64,000 nucleotides of DNA from Myxococcales bacterium. Lineage in GTDB: Bacteria; Myxococcota_A; Polyangia; Polyangiales; Polyangiaceae. This document shows positions 9,185 to 23,300 of this stretch, one piece after another. The position numbers and the translations under genes were made by a program. The stretch lies in contig SECP01000031.1 in the NCBI GenBank assembly GCA_004193285.1, forward strand, positions 1 through 64,000, in the 5' to 3' direction. Every line of letters starts with the position of its first letter. Position 1 is the stretch's first letter. The notes under the pieces are model-generated. The model was not told where the DNA came from and ran no database searches. It saw nothing but the letters and a program-made list of their open reading frames with translations.

Positions 9185-11086
9185 TTACAACCCTAGTTTA
9201 CTTCTCAAAAACAAAAGTAGCGGCTCTTCCAACACATATGCACATCTCTTCTGCTTGCATTCGCTACACAGCTCCAGCCACGCATAACTGCTCTCCAGAT
9301 TCGTGTGCACACAAGCCAGGTGACTAGTGAGCAGCACAAAAAGAGCCCTGGATCGCAAGTAGTCCACCTCCAGTCCAGGCACGGAGAGTGACGTGGCTAT
9401 GGACTGCATGCTCCCTGTAGGATCGGTTAGTAGTATGAGCTGTTCTGTGCACACTAGAGCAGACTGCGGATCGTTTGAAAGTATGAGATGCACCATGTCC
9501 ACCTTGAGTTGCAAACACACTAGCACCTCTTGTATGGTCTCCGGTAGGCAGGTTGAGAAGTACCGCAGCAATCTATCGACATATCTCCTCAGGGCCTCCA
9601 GCGTTGCAGTTGAGCTGACGGGGTTCCACTGCTGGGTTAGGACATGTAGCTGCATGTCGAAGAGCTTCGCATACACCACTATCAAGTCCTCATGTTTGCA
9701 TAGCCGGCCGAACAGCACAATAGCTCTGTAGACACTCAATGCGGCTAGATAATAAGACCCCTGTTTGCACCAGAACTCTGCTGTCATGACCGCCGCGAAC
9801 ATGTACCGCTGAATGTAGTTTTCGTTCACAGTAGCGGGATGTTCAGTGATGGTGTGCTGTGCCTGCTGCTGCTGACGAAGCAACAGGGGATTATTGGTGC
9901 TACCACCCACATCATCGAGGCTATCCTTTAGGCACCTGTGCTGCGCATAATGGTATGTTAGGCTTGTCTCTCCATGCAGTGCGAACTGCAAAAGTTCCCA
10001 AATGTGCTGTTGCCGCCAGTCGGTTGACTTGGTCGGGGTACAGGAAAGGCAGGATCGGATCTTGAATGCACCTAACAGCAGAGCAGCATTGGCTACAAGG
10101 TCATGCAATTGATGTCCTGCAGCTCTGCTGATTGCCCTCTGTATAGTGTCCTCCACCTCCTCTCGAGTCATCTTGCCATCGTCATACAGAGCCAAGTAAT
10201 GAAGGTACACCAGGCACTTGGCCACCGACGCGTGATCCCCCCGCTGGTGCGCAGTGTTCAGCGCCTCCTCTATGGCTGTCATGGTCTGCTGATAGTTCTT
10301 AGCGTGCAGGTGCATGATAGCCAGACTCATCATGCTGTGCTGGTACTTGGACTGGAAGGCCTTGTCGGTCTTGTGCGTCAGACCCATTAGCTCACTCTGT
10401 ACAGGATATGACACCACAGGGCGAGATTTGAGAACCAAACTGCTGCCATCTAAAAGGGAGTCATAGTGCTTGTGGATATATTCCTCCACACTCGCTGGAT
10501 CCCTGTGCTTGAGGTAGTTGTTAGCTACCTGCAGGTAAGAAGCGGACTTTTGTTGAGAACTTTGTGTATGTCCATTTTCCTCGCAAATAAATAAAAGATA
10601 TGAGTCAAATACATCGCACATTTCATCAAACAGCATGGATTGCCACTTAGCCAAGAGGGTCCGCACGAATATGCCCAGCATGCTGGCCTTGGACAGTGTG
10701 TTTGGGCCCCACAAACTGTTCTGCGAGCACTTCCCGTCTAGTACAAATAGCGTCTGACCTTTCTCTATAAAGTCTGATAGCAGATCATGCGAAGATATTT
10801 CTCTATAAAAATTTGCCAATCGATCAATCACATCATCTTTGAGACCTAGCTTCCTTAACTCAGCTAAAAATTCAGCAAACGAGTCATAATGCCTCGAAGA
10901 GCCTAAGTTTATGGTTCTCGACAGGTATAGCAAGATTTTCATTGTGCTTTTGCGGTCCTCGACTACATCTGAGTTGTCATGAGATGCATCATTGTCTTCA
11001 AATCGGTTTTGCAGTGTCGTTCTCAATATGAGTAAGTAGTGTAATATATCAGAAGAACTCATCATTCTTGCTGACTCAAACTCCAC
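9185..11086 (-). CDS. ANAPC5: Anaphase-promoting complex subunit 5 (APC5)
   Basis: This 633-residue helical protein carries the conserved APC5 segment at about residues 245-300. It has the YQHSMMSLAIMHLHAKNYQQ / AIEEALNTAHQRGDHASVAKCL pattern, matching the family's TPR (ALLNLAxLHxxFGxYxxAxxAxxEAIxxAQExxDxxCLxxxL). APC5 is a scaffold subunit of the APC/C ubiquitin ligase platform that triggers anaphase. The N-terminal 230 residues fit the family's poorly conserved helical domain. At 633 residues the protein is shorter than human APC5 (755), and the C-terminal TPRs are weak. It may be divergent, or a 3' exon may be missed. It is divergent from the giant TPR gene. The ATG at 11086 is followed closely by two further in-frame ATGs (residues 8 and 9). 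Confidence 0.75.
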   Translation of the reverse strand: MEFESARMMSSSDILHYLLILRTTLQNRFEDNDASHDNSDVVEDRKSTMKILLYLSRTINLGSSRHYDSFAEFLAELRKLGLKDDVIDRLANFYREISSHDLLSDFIEKGQTLFVLDGKCSQNSLWGPNTLSKASMLGIFVRTLLAKWQSMLFDEMCDVFDSYLLFICEENGHTQSSQQKSASYLQVANNYLKHRDPASVEEYIHKHYDSLLDGSSLVLKSRPVVSYPVQSELMGLTHKTDKAFQSKYQHSMMSLAIMHLHAKNYQQTMTAIEEALNTAHQRGDHASVAKCLVYLHYLALYDDGKMTREEVEDTIQRAISRAAGHQLHDLVANAALLLGAFKIRSCLSCTPTKSTDWRQQHIWELLQFALHGETSLTYHYAQHRCLKDSLDDVGGSTNNPLLLRQQQQAQHTITEHPATVNENYIQRYMFAAVMTAEFWCKQGSYYLAALSVYRAIVLFGRLCKHEDLIVVYAKLFDMQLHVLTQQWNPVSSTATLEALRRYVDRLLRYFSTCLPETIQEVLVCLQLKVDMVHLILSNDPQSALVCTEQLILLTDPTGSMQSIATSLSVPGLEVDYLRSRALFVLLTSHLACVHTNLESSYAWLELCSECKQKRCAYVLEEPLLLFLRSKLGL

Positions 11087-11344
11087 CTATGTTTAAAATG
11101 GCATGAAAAAACCAAAATGATTTAAAATGTGCTGCGAATGAGGTTCAAGTAACCAAATTTAGCTTTGATACCTAAAGAATGAGTATTGATTTGAAATTTA
11201 TGTAATTCCTCTAAAATGTTGTAGGGAATTCCGTTGTTATAAAGTGAAACCGTCGGCAAGAAGGCAACGATAAAGAATTAAATTAACCACATTTTGAAGG
11301 TATTCTTGGTGATTGAGCGCTTTACTTTCCTTTTATTGATAGTT
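11087..11344. promoter_or_regulatory. Divergent intergenic region between APC5 and giant TPR gene
   Basis: This 258-base AT-rich stretch separates the two divergent start codons and must contain both promoters and 5' leaders. I see no clear TATA box, initiator or repeat in it. The TPR reading frame stays open upstream to 11294, but only with a TTG, so the leader is taken to run to the ATG at 11345. Confidence 0.4.
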
Positions 11345-14300
11345 ATGAAGCCGTTAGATGAGTTGGAGAAGGATCTTCAAGACACATTGTTACTGCACGG
11401 TGAAAAGTCTGAGGCAGTAGCTCGTGTGAAAGGGTTGATTGGAATTTACCACATTGACCACGAGGACCTCCAACGTGCCCTAATTTATCTTGATGATGCC
11501 TCTGGATTATGCAAAGCTTTGGGTATTGACCATAACGAAATCGGCTTGGACATTGACTACCGTAGAGCCAAAATCATGGAGCTGCGAGCGGCAGATGATT
11601 CAGGCAGAGACGAGGCTTTCTCTCTGCTGCAAGAGATTGCGGAGCGGCGAAAAGCCTTTGACGACAATGCCACAGAAAATCATCGTGTAGCTTCTCTTGA
11701 TGAGGCCCTAGACTCCACTCTAGTGTATTACGATGAGGCCTTACAAATCGGTGCACCTGACGGAGACCCTTCAGGTGCTGCAGCACTCATGGATAAGTGC
11801 TTGGTCTTGCGACGCAAAAAGTTTGGCCAGCACTCCCCCGCTCTGCTAAATGTTATGTTGGACTATGCAGACATCTTGCGCAGCACAGAGCACTTCAGTA
11901 AGGCTCAGACTACTCTGGCTGAGGCGTTGGAGATAGCAGTCAAAGGGTTTGGACGACCTCATCCCAGGGTAGCAGAAGTACTCAATAGCATGGGAAATTT
12001 ACACAAGGTTATGTGTGAGTACGATGCAGCGGAAGGCATGTTGATGGAGTGTCTGCAAATCCGAAAAGAAATATTGCCAGAGAATGACATCCAGATTGGC
12101 TCCACACTGAACAACCTTGCAGAGCTGAAGCGTGACCAGGAACGCTACATAGAGGCAATTGCTCACCACATGGAGGCATTGTCATTGCTGGAGCAGCATG
12201 CAGGTGCAGATCATCCTGCTACGGTGAACGCCAAAGGTAATTATGGGGTGACGCTGCATAGGTATGCGCTAGAGTGCCAGAGCAAGGGAGATGCTTACCT
12301 TGCCGAAGCTGTGGACTTCTTACATCACAAGAAATATGACGAAGATCATCCATGGATTAAAAAGTTTGGATATGAGCAGCTTCTTGCTACTGCGCGCAGA
12401 CTAACTAGTGAGGGGGAGTTCGATCGCAGCATTGCATTGTACACCTCACTCATCTCTCAGCAAGAAACGCACCTTAAGCAATTAGTAGAGGATAGAGAGC
12501 TAGTCAAGAAGGGGATTGAAGATGCGTTGTACCAGTTACAGATTGAACGGTTTGAGGTCATGCTCAAGAGCACTGAAAAGCTCATTGCCAGTAACCAGTT
12601 CGGCGCAGCCTTCCAACAGCTGAGACAATGCGAGCGGTACATTGCACCCCCTCCGTCCAACGATCCCACGGGGCTTGCTGCGCTGAACGCCTCCACTGTG
12701 TCTTCGCTGGATCATGTGCATCTTGTCCATCTAGACAAGAGCATGCAGGAGTTTGAGCTCTACATTGAAGTTCTGCATTTGAAAGCGCGCTTGTACAAGC
12801 TAACTGCACAGTACAGTGAGACGGTGTTCCTGTTGGAGTCTATTATCAAGCACATTAACAAGAGGAAGGGTAAAGATCCGCAGCATAAAGTTGGGTTTAT
12901 GCTACTGCTCGTAGAGGTACAGTTTGAGATGGGCTTGTACAAAGCTGCAGAAAGTGGCATCGCTCTGGTACTCACGCAGGTCGAAGACAATATGGATAAA
13001 GACATGCGAATCGTGAATCGTCACACAATGGCAAATGTTCTTTTGCTGCTACGAGCGCTATTGGTTGTCACTAATCTTCGTTTGTTGTCCAACAACTTTG
13101 AGGTGGTAATAAAGTATTTAGATCGCATATATGCCCTTGTTCAGGAGCATGCACTGGTTAGTCATCCTCTTTATGTTCAGTACATTCAAGTGACGTGCTC
13201 CATCAATAGAATATATGGCATATATGACCATCTTGCAACCTCCATGGCCACAGCCATCAACTTACAGAACAATTTGTCTGGCAGAGAGCACTTGAAATAT
13301 ATCGATTTGACATTAGAGCAAGCGCTCGCGCTCATTCAAAGAGGTGCTGGTCTGGATGCTCTGAGGTATATTGATGAGGCTCAGCAGCTGCTGGAGAAAG
13401 TGTTTTTGAATTACGAGAAGATGTTTGAAGATGAGTCTGAGGACAATTCTGCTCGAATCATTCGCAATCTGCAGTCCTTAGATTCCAACAAGGCTGCCTT
13501 TCAATTCAGTCGCTATCAGCACCCTGTCTATGCCAAGCTTTACTTTGTTAAGGCTAGGCTGTATCATTTGCTGTATCGGCTGAATGAGTCCTTGGAATAC
13601 AACGCGAAGTCTGAGGCGATCTACAGACAGCTGTTTGGTGAGGAGTACAATGGCTTGGTAGCAAACTGCGTCCTGTCTGCCGAGGTCTATATCTACAAGG
13701 CAGAGTGGAAGAAAGCGATTGAGCAGTGCACTTTGGCCACGAACATTAGGGATTTGTACAGCATGGCTGATGGCGTAACTTTTGACTATGATCAGTTGTA
13801 CTTGCAGTTCTTGACCACCGCTACGAATGTAGAGAAGGGTAATATTTATTATGTCAAACAAGAACTAGAGGCTTTGCTCCCTAAGGTAGCGATGATTAAG
13901 AAGCAGTTTAAGGGCTTTGGGGTGCTGCTTTTGGAGGCGCATGTGCATTATTACTATGGTCGATTGTTACTGCATACTCGAGACTATTACAAGTCGAGGC
14001 ATTTTATTAACCAGTCTGGCATATTGTACTACGACTATTACAGCAAGTATAACAATATCTACATACTTAGATCCTTGTTGCTAGCTGTGGAGTGTGCTTT
14101 GTTTTACAACAAGTTCAAGGACGCTAAGGTATTGTTGTCCTACATTTACTCTGCGTTGTACTTGCTGTTCAGTTACCAGTATGCCAACCATCCTTTGTTC
14201 GTGGAGACCTATCTGCAAGCTATTGATATGATGAGAATGGTTGGCTACTACAATGATTGTATGGAGATGCAAGCTTCCTTGCAACAAATCATCAGTGTGA

Positions 14301-17300
14301 CTTATAACCATTTGACCACTCAGAACCTTATGACCAAGCTGATGCAGGCTAGATTATATAAAGATCGCAAGAAGTTTAGTAAGGCTGAAAGTGTGCTGAA
14401 GGAAATTGAGAGTGCCATCATATTGTTGTACAACGAGCAGTCTCTGTACTACATTCAGTACAAGATGGAGGTAGCTGAGGTCTATCTTAACCAAGAGCAG
14501 GTTATGGAAGCAGAGAAGACGCTTACAGATACACTTCTTTTGGTACAAAGAGCCCACTACAACAACCAGAAAGCAGATGTAGATTTTCTCAACAAGTACT
14601 TTGGGGACCTATACGAGACGACAGATGTTACTGCCTTGCCCTTGTCAATATATGAGGTCCGCATTCTTTGCTCGTACAATCACTTGAAGCTCTTTAGCAA
14701 CAAGCCTAACGTGATTCAAAATGCCATGAATAACTTGCAGAAGCTCTTCATTCCCTATCTGCAATTCTTCTTTAACAGAGAGATGGATGATATCCCTGTT
14801 TCTTCTACGCAGCACTTGTACATGATATTCATCACTGGTCTTCATGCCATGCTGTCGAATAAGTTCAAATTCAACTCTGGACGCAAGCAGTTGTTTGAAG
14901 TTTTCCGCTGCTTCGATGAGTTTAGTTTTCCCATTCCCTTCGACCATCCCTTTGTCTTAACATTGGGGGGTTATGAGAAAAGCACGAGCAAGGATCGACT
15001 GAGCAAGAGCGTCAAGGAGCATCTGTTCTATCCCTGGACGATCAATGCGCACAACCTGAATCACAGCCATGACCATGCCAGTATATTGCCTAAAAACATT
15101 TTTATTGATTTGGCAAATCATGATCCGAAGCTTTGGTCTGGAGTGCATTTTTATGGGACAGAGGCCACTTTGTCTGATGGAGCACCTACTGCAGAGAAGA
15201 GAGGCAGAGGAAAGGAGAAATCTGGAACGCGTTCGCGCTCTCCCTCGCCTACTAATGAGAAAACAGGTAGCAAGCCTGTCATGACCAATGCAACTTTTGA
15301 CGAGGCGCTTCAAGCGGAACAGAAAGCACGCCGCGCAGCTGAAGACGAGATTGTTCTGCTGAAACATCGTGTGCAGGACCTGATTGACCAATTGCAAGCT
15401 GAGCAAGATGTTACTGCCAAGCTGACATCCGAGTTGGAGGTGTCAATCAAGAAGAATTTGGACTTTGAGGACCAGGTAGCTAAGATTCAGGCAGCGTTCG
15501 GAGAGTTGACTAAGAAGTTCAACGAGGCTGATCAACAACTGAAGGAATTGCAGCACATTCGAAAGCTTGAGGAAGAAGAGAAACTACGTAAGGAACAGGA
15601 GATAATGGAGCAGCAAGCTAAGGAGGAAGAAGAAAAAGCTAGATCGATGGACCCTAAGCTCGTAAAACAACTTGAAGCCGCAGAAAGTATGTTTAAGAAA
15701 GCAAACATCTACACCATACAAGGATATTACTACCATGCAATGCCTCTCATCGAGGAAGGTATCGAGATTCGTCATCGTATCTGGGGCAAGAATCACTTGC
15801 TAACCTTGCAAAGCTATTTAGTAAAAGTTGACAACTTGATAGCTATGGGTTACTATGAGGCTGCCAAGAGCTTGGTTGAAGACATGCTCATTCACGTGCA
15901 AACCGAAATGACTAAGATAGTAGGCTACTACCCTGAGCTGGAGTTTGAGATGACCGCTGTTTTGTACTACTTGTATTACTTAGAAGGGTACATAGGTTTC
16001 TATTCTCAAGATCTGGACGCATTGTTGAAAGACCTAACACTCAAAGTACAGAATAACACTGGTAGCGCAGAGAACGGTCAGGTTGTGAGTAAAGTGGATG
16101 TTAGTAAGCTCAATACCGTGCTTGGCAGACTATTTAGCTTTCAGGCCTTTATTTATATGGAGCAGAGCCGCATCAGTGAGGCCAAGGTGACAATTGATAA
16201 GAGTAATGCTATTTTGTACAAAGAAGTTGGAGGGCTGCATGCGTACACATTGGATGCCCTGCATTTCAAGGCAATGATCTATTGTTACAATAGCAAGTTC
16301 AAGGAGGCTATGTCATTTTGTGAACAAAGAATGATTGGCATCAAGGTCATGTTGAAAGCTCATCTGGACGAACATGGTGATGTCTCTACGTTCGTGCAGT
16401 TGCTCAAAGATATCGCAGAACCTCCTGCCAACACAGCTCCGGTTGGCAAGAGAGAGAATGTTTTCCATCCGTCAGTCGCCCAGACAAGCTTACTCATGGC
16501 TAGGTGTTTACTAGGACTGAATAGTTTTACAGAGGCTAAGAACAAGTTAGCGCTGTGTGAGACGATTATGAACATGTATTACAAGCATGGCCACATAATG
16601 CTCCAAGAGCTTCAGTACTTGCAGTGTGAAGTTATGGCAGCATTTGGCGAGTATTACAAGGCGCTTGATGGTCACTACATGGTCATTCAAGAGAAAGAGA
16701 AGGGTTGGAAGTATATTCTGAACAATGCAAACTATATGAACTATCAAAGTGTTCCAGTCATCAACAAATTTTCCACAAGTACTGGGGGCAGCGGTGTCAT
16801 GATTGGCATTCAGGACAAAATTCAGTTCAACATTATGTCGCACACATCCTTCATTGAGTCCCTTTACTCGCTTGTCATTGTCTACATGAAGCTGGGTTTG
16901 TATGAGAAAGCAGCTGGCTATTGCAACAGCATCATCAAACTGAAGCATTATAACAGCAAGATTGTTTTTGTCTATTTTGCCCGCCTTATGTTGTTGTATA
17001 TCGACGTATGCATGGGTAAATATGTGGATGTTAACTTGCAGATTGAGCAACTACTTGAAGAAGTCAAGGGGAACGTCAGTCTGCAGAAGGAACACAACTT
17101 GTACATATATCTTAACTTCTACCTTGGTGTCAGCTATCATGTTGTGGGCAATAACCTGTGTGAACGCTACCTTGGTAAAGCCATCAAATACTCAAAACAG
17201 GCGTACACTGAGCACTCTATCCTCATTGATTGCTACTTGTACTTTGTGGATATTTACATGAGCAGCAAGAACTTCAATAAAGCTCTCGAGTGCTTGATGA

Positions 17301-20300
17301 TAACCAAGAGCATTGTCATGAATTTATACGCTGCTTCAACTATGCACGAGTACCACAGCCTAGTAAAGCTATACGAGGGAAAGGTACTTTTATATGCTCT
17401 AGTTAATGATGTGGATATCAATAGTATCCGTTCTAGCGAGAAAGTAGACAAAGAAGCTGACTCTGCTACAGAGATAAAGGGTGAAGTGCAAGTGGAGAAA
17501 GAAGCCGACAAGGCTACTGATGTGAAATGTGCAGAACTTGTGGATTTCAATGTGCCAAATGACGAGGAAAAAATGGAAGATGACGCAAGGGAAAGTGCTG
17601 GTGAAGGTGAAGCAGGTAGAGAGCAAGCCGAGATGGTGCCCATTATGAAAGAAGTTCCTGTGTTTGATAATCGATCCTTTCAAATCATTAGTGATATTCT
17701 TGAGGACGGATTGTTGCGAATTTCCGACACATTCCAAGTTACTGGCTTGCGTCAATCTTCAAAGGTACAGGAGTTGTGCAATCAGCATCTCTTGCCTCCC
17801 ATTTTTCACTACTTTCAAGGATTGTTTGCCTATATACAGTTGTTCGAGTTCACATCAATTCAGGCATTTATTGAGGCGCTGAGCACAGAAGAAAAGCAGG
17901 CGTATTTCACAGAACAGATGAATATGGTTCTGGAAAGCAAGCAGTCCAAGGCGAAAGCTGCAGTAACCTTTGAATACAACAATTTTCAGAGCCAGAACAA
18001 TGGAGGTATGGGTGGCGGCAGCAAGTTAAGCAAAACGCAGCCTGACCCTCCAGGCCTGAAGTTGCTTCAGAACTCTATCAAGAGCCTGCAGAGCACCTAC
18101 CACTTGCCTGCCCTGCATGTTATTGTCAAGGAGTTGACTGACATCCTCAATGCACTGATGTTACAATTTAACCCGCTGCAAATTGCGCAATATAATTACC
18201 AGAAGGCTCTCCACTACTTCGCAGAGGGTAACTATATCTATGCGAATAAGCTCTTCAGCTATTGCATATCCTTATACTTTAACTGCTTCGGGTACATCGA
18301 GGCGTCCAAATCCTATATCTTGGCAGAGCTGCTCTACTACAAAGCAATGACATGCTTTTACCTTGCTTACAGCATGCCCTTTGTGTCTAATTTGTACATG
18401 TTATCGTTGCGTATCTACAAGCTGCACATGACAAGCGTTGACGGACAGGACGTTGGTGATAAGTTCGACCTCTTTATGAGCAATATTTATATTGGTTTAA
18501 GTTTTTTGCACACGCAGCAGATGCTTTATGATAGTGCTTTCAACCTGCACTTCAATCTAGACGTTATGCTATACAGCGAGAAGACCAAGACAGATCTAAG
18601 CAATGTGGATGTGCAGCTGTTTGCCATTCGCCTCAAGGTGCTGTTAGCTCAGGACTATATTGCTATGTTTCAATTTGACAAAGCACAGATTGCCAACCAA
18701 GACGCCTTGCGACTGTTGAAGGACATGAGGCATGTACATGACTTACCTCCTCCTCGTAACTCCTTGTCTGCCACTAATGAGAACATTCAGGCTCTCTTGG
18801 CTGAGCTGCTTATTTCTGTCTATCTGAATGAAGTGATCCTCTTGGATTATTTTGGCTCATTCAAGCTTGCGGAGGAATACTTTAGCCAAGTGGACAACAT
18901 TCTGGCATCTTGGGAGAATCCTGTAGAGAAAGACTCGAAGCCAGAGCTACGACGCACGAATAGTCAAGGAAGTATTTTCAGCCAGGTGGTCAGCACTCAT
19001 CCTCATGACGACGTGTCCAGCGTCGCATCGGTCGTTTCCAGTCACCAAACTCATGCGATAACACAGACCCACAGCAAGCCGAAGGAGGTCTATGAGCCAG
19101 CTGAACTTGGCAGATTGATGCAGTGCAAGGCTAGGTATCTGCATGTAAAGGCTGAACATATGTTGTTGCTGACAAAGATGAATGAGGTTGAGGGACTTGT
19201 CAATGCCTCGCTGGCTATCAAGTACTCTCTATTCAATATCCACTATGGTGAAAATCTCATGCATGTTGTAAGCGGGGGCAAGAAAGGAGCGAAGGGTGGA
19301 GCAAGTGTATGTGGCGCTGGCGGGGGGGGAAAATATTCTGCTGATTACGTGTGGTCTGTCGAGAAGGAAGAAGAGGTGAATGCAGCGTGTATGCAGACCT
19401 TGGAAACATTGTTCACGAATAATCACGCTACTGAGGTTGAGATTGACCCTGTGGACAAGAAAGAGGAAGAAAAAGCAGAGAAGAAAGACAAGGCAACTGG
19501 AGAGCTCTTGGACGATATAATTGAGGCAGGCAATAAGGAGGTCATGCAGGACTATGCATCGTTGATATCAGCGTTCAGCGACAATTCTGACAACCAAAGT
19601 GTCTCTAATATGTCTCTGCAAGATGCGTTTGATATACACAGCAAATCCTATGTTTTCAATCGGATACTGACTTATGGCGAGCAGAAGTTTACTCCACACT
19701 TTGTCTTAACTGAGAGTTTCATGTTGCTGGTCAAGCTGTATATGGCTAGAAGCGAATTGCCACGATGCAAGGGGTGCTTAGAACTAGTGCAGAGCTCACT
19801 AGCTATCTTGTTACCCCAGCACAAGAAAACACATATATACGCGCTCTATGTGTCTTTCTACATTGCAGAGTACAAGTTTCTTACTAACCACACAAAGGAT
19901 AGCTTGGATATGCACAATTTTGTCCTTGAAAACCGTCTGTCTTTCTACACCAGCACCAGTCAGAGTAATTGGCACTTGTGTGATTCGTACTTTGCTATAT
20001 GTAGGCTATACTTAGTCTATAACAACTACGAGGAGGCAATGATCTATATCAATAAGTCCCTAGGCATCATGCGAGAGATTTTCCGCTATGAGAAGGAGGA
20101 CCACTTCTACATCCAGTACTTGCTAGTGTTCTGCGCGGGTATATTGTTCCATAAAGGTTACTATCAAGATGCTCAAGTGCTCATTGACAAGATCATCACT
20201 CATCTCCGAAATGTCTTCAACGATTTACACACCTTTTTGGGGCACGCATATTTGCAGAAGGCAACTATTTTGACTGAGATGGATAAGTACCAGGAGTCCA

Positions 20301-23300
20301 TTAGTGTTCTGAACTCAGCCAAGAATATCTACAACATCCTGCTACCAAAAGATGGTTATGAAATTGGTTTGGTCTACCACAACCTCGCGCGGAACTACTC
20401 ACTGATGAATCAGCATTACATCTGCAAGCAGCATTTGGACATGTCCATCGTGATTGTGCGCAGATATATGGGAAAGTATCATCTTCATACCTTGCTTGTC
20501 CTACTAGACATTGCTGTCAACTTCTATGACATGGGCAAGTATAATATCGCCATGCACATTCTGGAGCGCAATATGTACCTATTGAAGAAGTATCTAAATG
20601 CGGACAATACCTATATTGCACGAGGCAACTATTATCTGGGTTTGCTGCATATGGCAATCGGTTCGCCCATTGAGAAGATAATGGGGTTCTTTAACTCCGC
20701 TCTATACATTTATCGCAAGATCTACAGTACCGACCGTCACATTGATGTGTGTACTATTTTAGTTCAGATTTATTACTTGCAGGGCATGGACTACAAGTCA
20801 GACAATCATCACTTCGACATGATAGTCCATCACTTCGACAACCTGTTGGCTACAATGAAGCTCATCTTCAATACTCCATACCATATTCACATAGCTTATG
20901 CCACCTACTACTTGGCCAATCTGTATTACTTGTACAATAAGTTATTCGATGCGAACACAATGTTTGGTAAGGTGGCAGACATGATGAAGCACATTTACGC
21001 AAGCAATAATACCACTAGCAACACCGAGCACATCCTTATGTACATGGCATTTGCTGGTCAGGGCCGTATATCATATCAATTGGGCAGTTTCGAAGCATGC
21101 AAGTCGCTAATCGAGCGTTGTGTCATGAACTACAAGGAACTTTTGCATCCTAGCCATCCTCAAATAGCCACTGTGTTGACTCTACTGGGGCAAATTTATC
21201 TAGCCATGGGCAAGTATAACTTGTGCAAAGATGTTCTTCTGGAGGCAAATAACATTCGCCAACGTGCTCTGGCTTCTGTTAACCCTACACACCCTGATCT
21301 GTCAGAGACCTTGTTGGTGCTAGCTGAGTACTGTCAAGTGATGGGTCTGTATGAGAACCTCGCGGAGAAGAGAAGAAAGGAGTTGGAGAGGAAGAGGAAG
21401 TTGCAGAAGACGAAAAAGTCGAAGTCCAAGAGAATTCTGGAAGATACTGATGAGAACGAGAAGGACGGGGAAGAAGTGGATGGCGACCGACCTGATACTC
21501 CTGGTGTCAATCGCACTGACGCTCCCTCGAACAACCACATGGAGGAGTCTGGAGAAGCATTAGATGATAGCATGCTAAAGTCTTCTTTGGCTATTATTGG
21601 GCCGAATTTAGATAATCCTAGTAGCGCTGAGAATGTTGGCACTGTGACCTTGCTGTTACCTTCTACTGTGACCCCTGTCCTGGCAGAGGTGCTTGATGAT
21701 ACCAAGCCAGATGAGTCTGCGCCTGACCTTGCAGAAGCAAAGGACGACATCATATCTGTTCCTTCTGTCATGATTTCTGCTATTGAGCATATGGATGACA
21801 ACCAAAGTGTTAGTAGCTTCAAAGAGAAGGAGATGTCGATTCAGGAGGCAGAGTTCAACAGCACTAACCTTCTGCAGAAAGCATCGTTCATTTACTCCGC
21901 GTACTTGCAGTCAAATCTCAATCACTACTTCATGTTCAACACGAAGCACTTGCAAGCAGAGCTACTGAAGTATGTAGGCAAGCTAGAAGATGCCTTGGAC
22001 TTGCATGAGGAGATTTTCCAGCAGCGTCGCAAATACCTTGGGGACACCCATCTCGACACCATTAGATCACTGCTAGCCATTGCAGACACACTCAGGCTAT
22101 TGAAACGAGTTTATCCGAATGTGAATAGATACACCCATACAGACGCAGCACACAAGCATTCCAAGCTTCAATCTGGGCAGGCAGGAGATGAGAGCAACTT
22201 GAAGGACTTGGCGAAGATGGGCGGTACTGTTACACTGCAGGATCACTTATTGGCTCTAGCCAAACCATTGCCCATGGGCAGTGCCACGACTAAGCCATTG
22301 ACATTGGATGAGCAGAAGTTGTTGACTGATTTGCATCCTGAGATGCACGGGAAGAAAAAGAAGACTTTGCCCTTGCCCAAAGGTTACATGGGTTACTCCT
22401 TTCCGACCAACAAAAACACCATGTCCAGACCAGCCACGGCTAATGAACTCCTGGCAGTATTCAATACAAGCCAGGTGGGCGGAGGCACTCCAGGTAGCAC
22501 CATGGTAAAGCCTCTAAACAATCCACTGCACGATCCCAAGAAATGTCTAGATACTGCCATGTCTCTGCTCAGAAAGGTGCTGAACAAGGATGACCCTATT
22601 CATAGCAACACGAACAACATCATCATCAACAAAAAGGAGATGGCGAAAATGGAGATCGATCATCCCATGATTGCCATGGTACTGTACTATCGTAGCGAAG
22701 TCTACCGCATCAAGGGAGACTATGTCAATGCCTTGAAGTACCTAGAGCAGTGTCTAACCATGCGCAGAAAGCTCTATCGCTCAACTCATATGTACCTGTC
22801 TGACTGTATGTTGTCCATGGCTATGCTCTTGTACTATGACCAGCGCTATGTGCAGTCTTTGCCGCTTTTCAACAAGTCATTGGAGATCCGCATTTTTAAC
22901 TTCAACTCTGCTCATCCGAGCATCGCGGAGATCTACAACATGATGACCTTGCTGTACATTAAGCTAGGCGACCTACAGCAGGGCAAGGAGTATGTTGAAA
23001 AAGCTATGGCAATTTGCACACAGATGCTAGGTAACGACCATGTGGCTACTGGGAATGTCTACATCAACTACGCAGCATTGATGCAGGCATTGAACAAACG
23101 AGACGAAGCTCTACAGTACTACAAGAAGGCGTTGCAGAGTAAGCTTGCTTTGCACCATGGCGACAATCACCCAGAGGTTGCCAGTTTATATAACAACATC
23201 GCGATCTTGTACCGCGGCTTGGGTCAGACTGAGGAAGCACTGGAGCACTACGAGAAAGCTCTGGAGATACAGAAGCGCATCCTAGGAGCAAGCCATCCTG

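Noticed and set aside
11294-11344. TTG start for the giant TPR gene
   Set aside because: Eukaryotic genes start at ATG; the ATG at 11345 gives MKPLDELEKDL and loses nothing recognisable.
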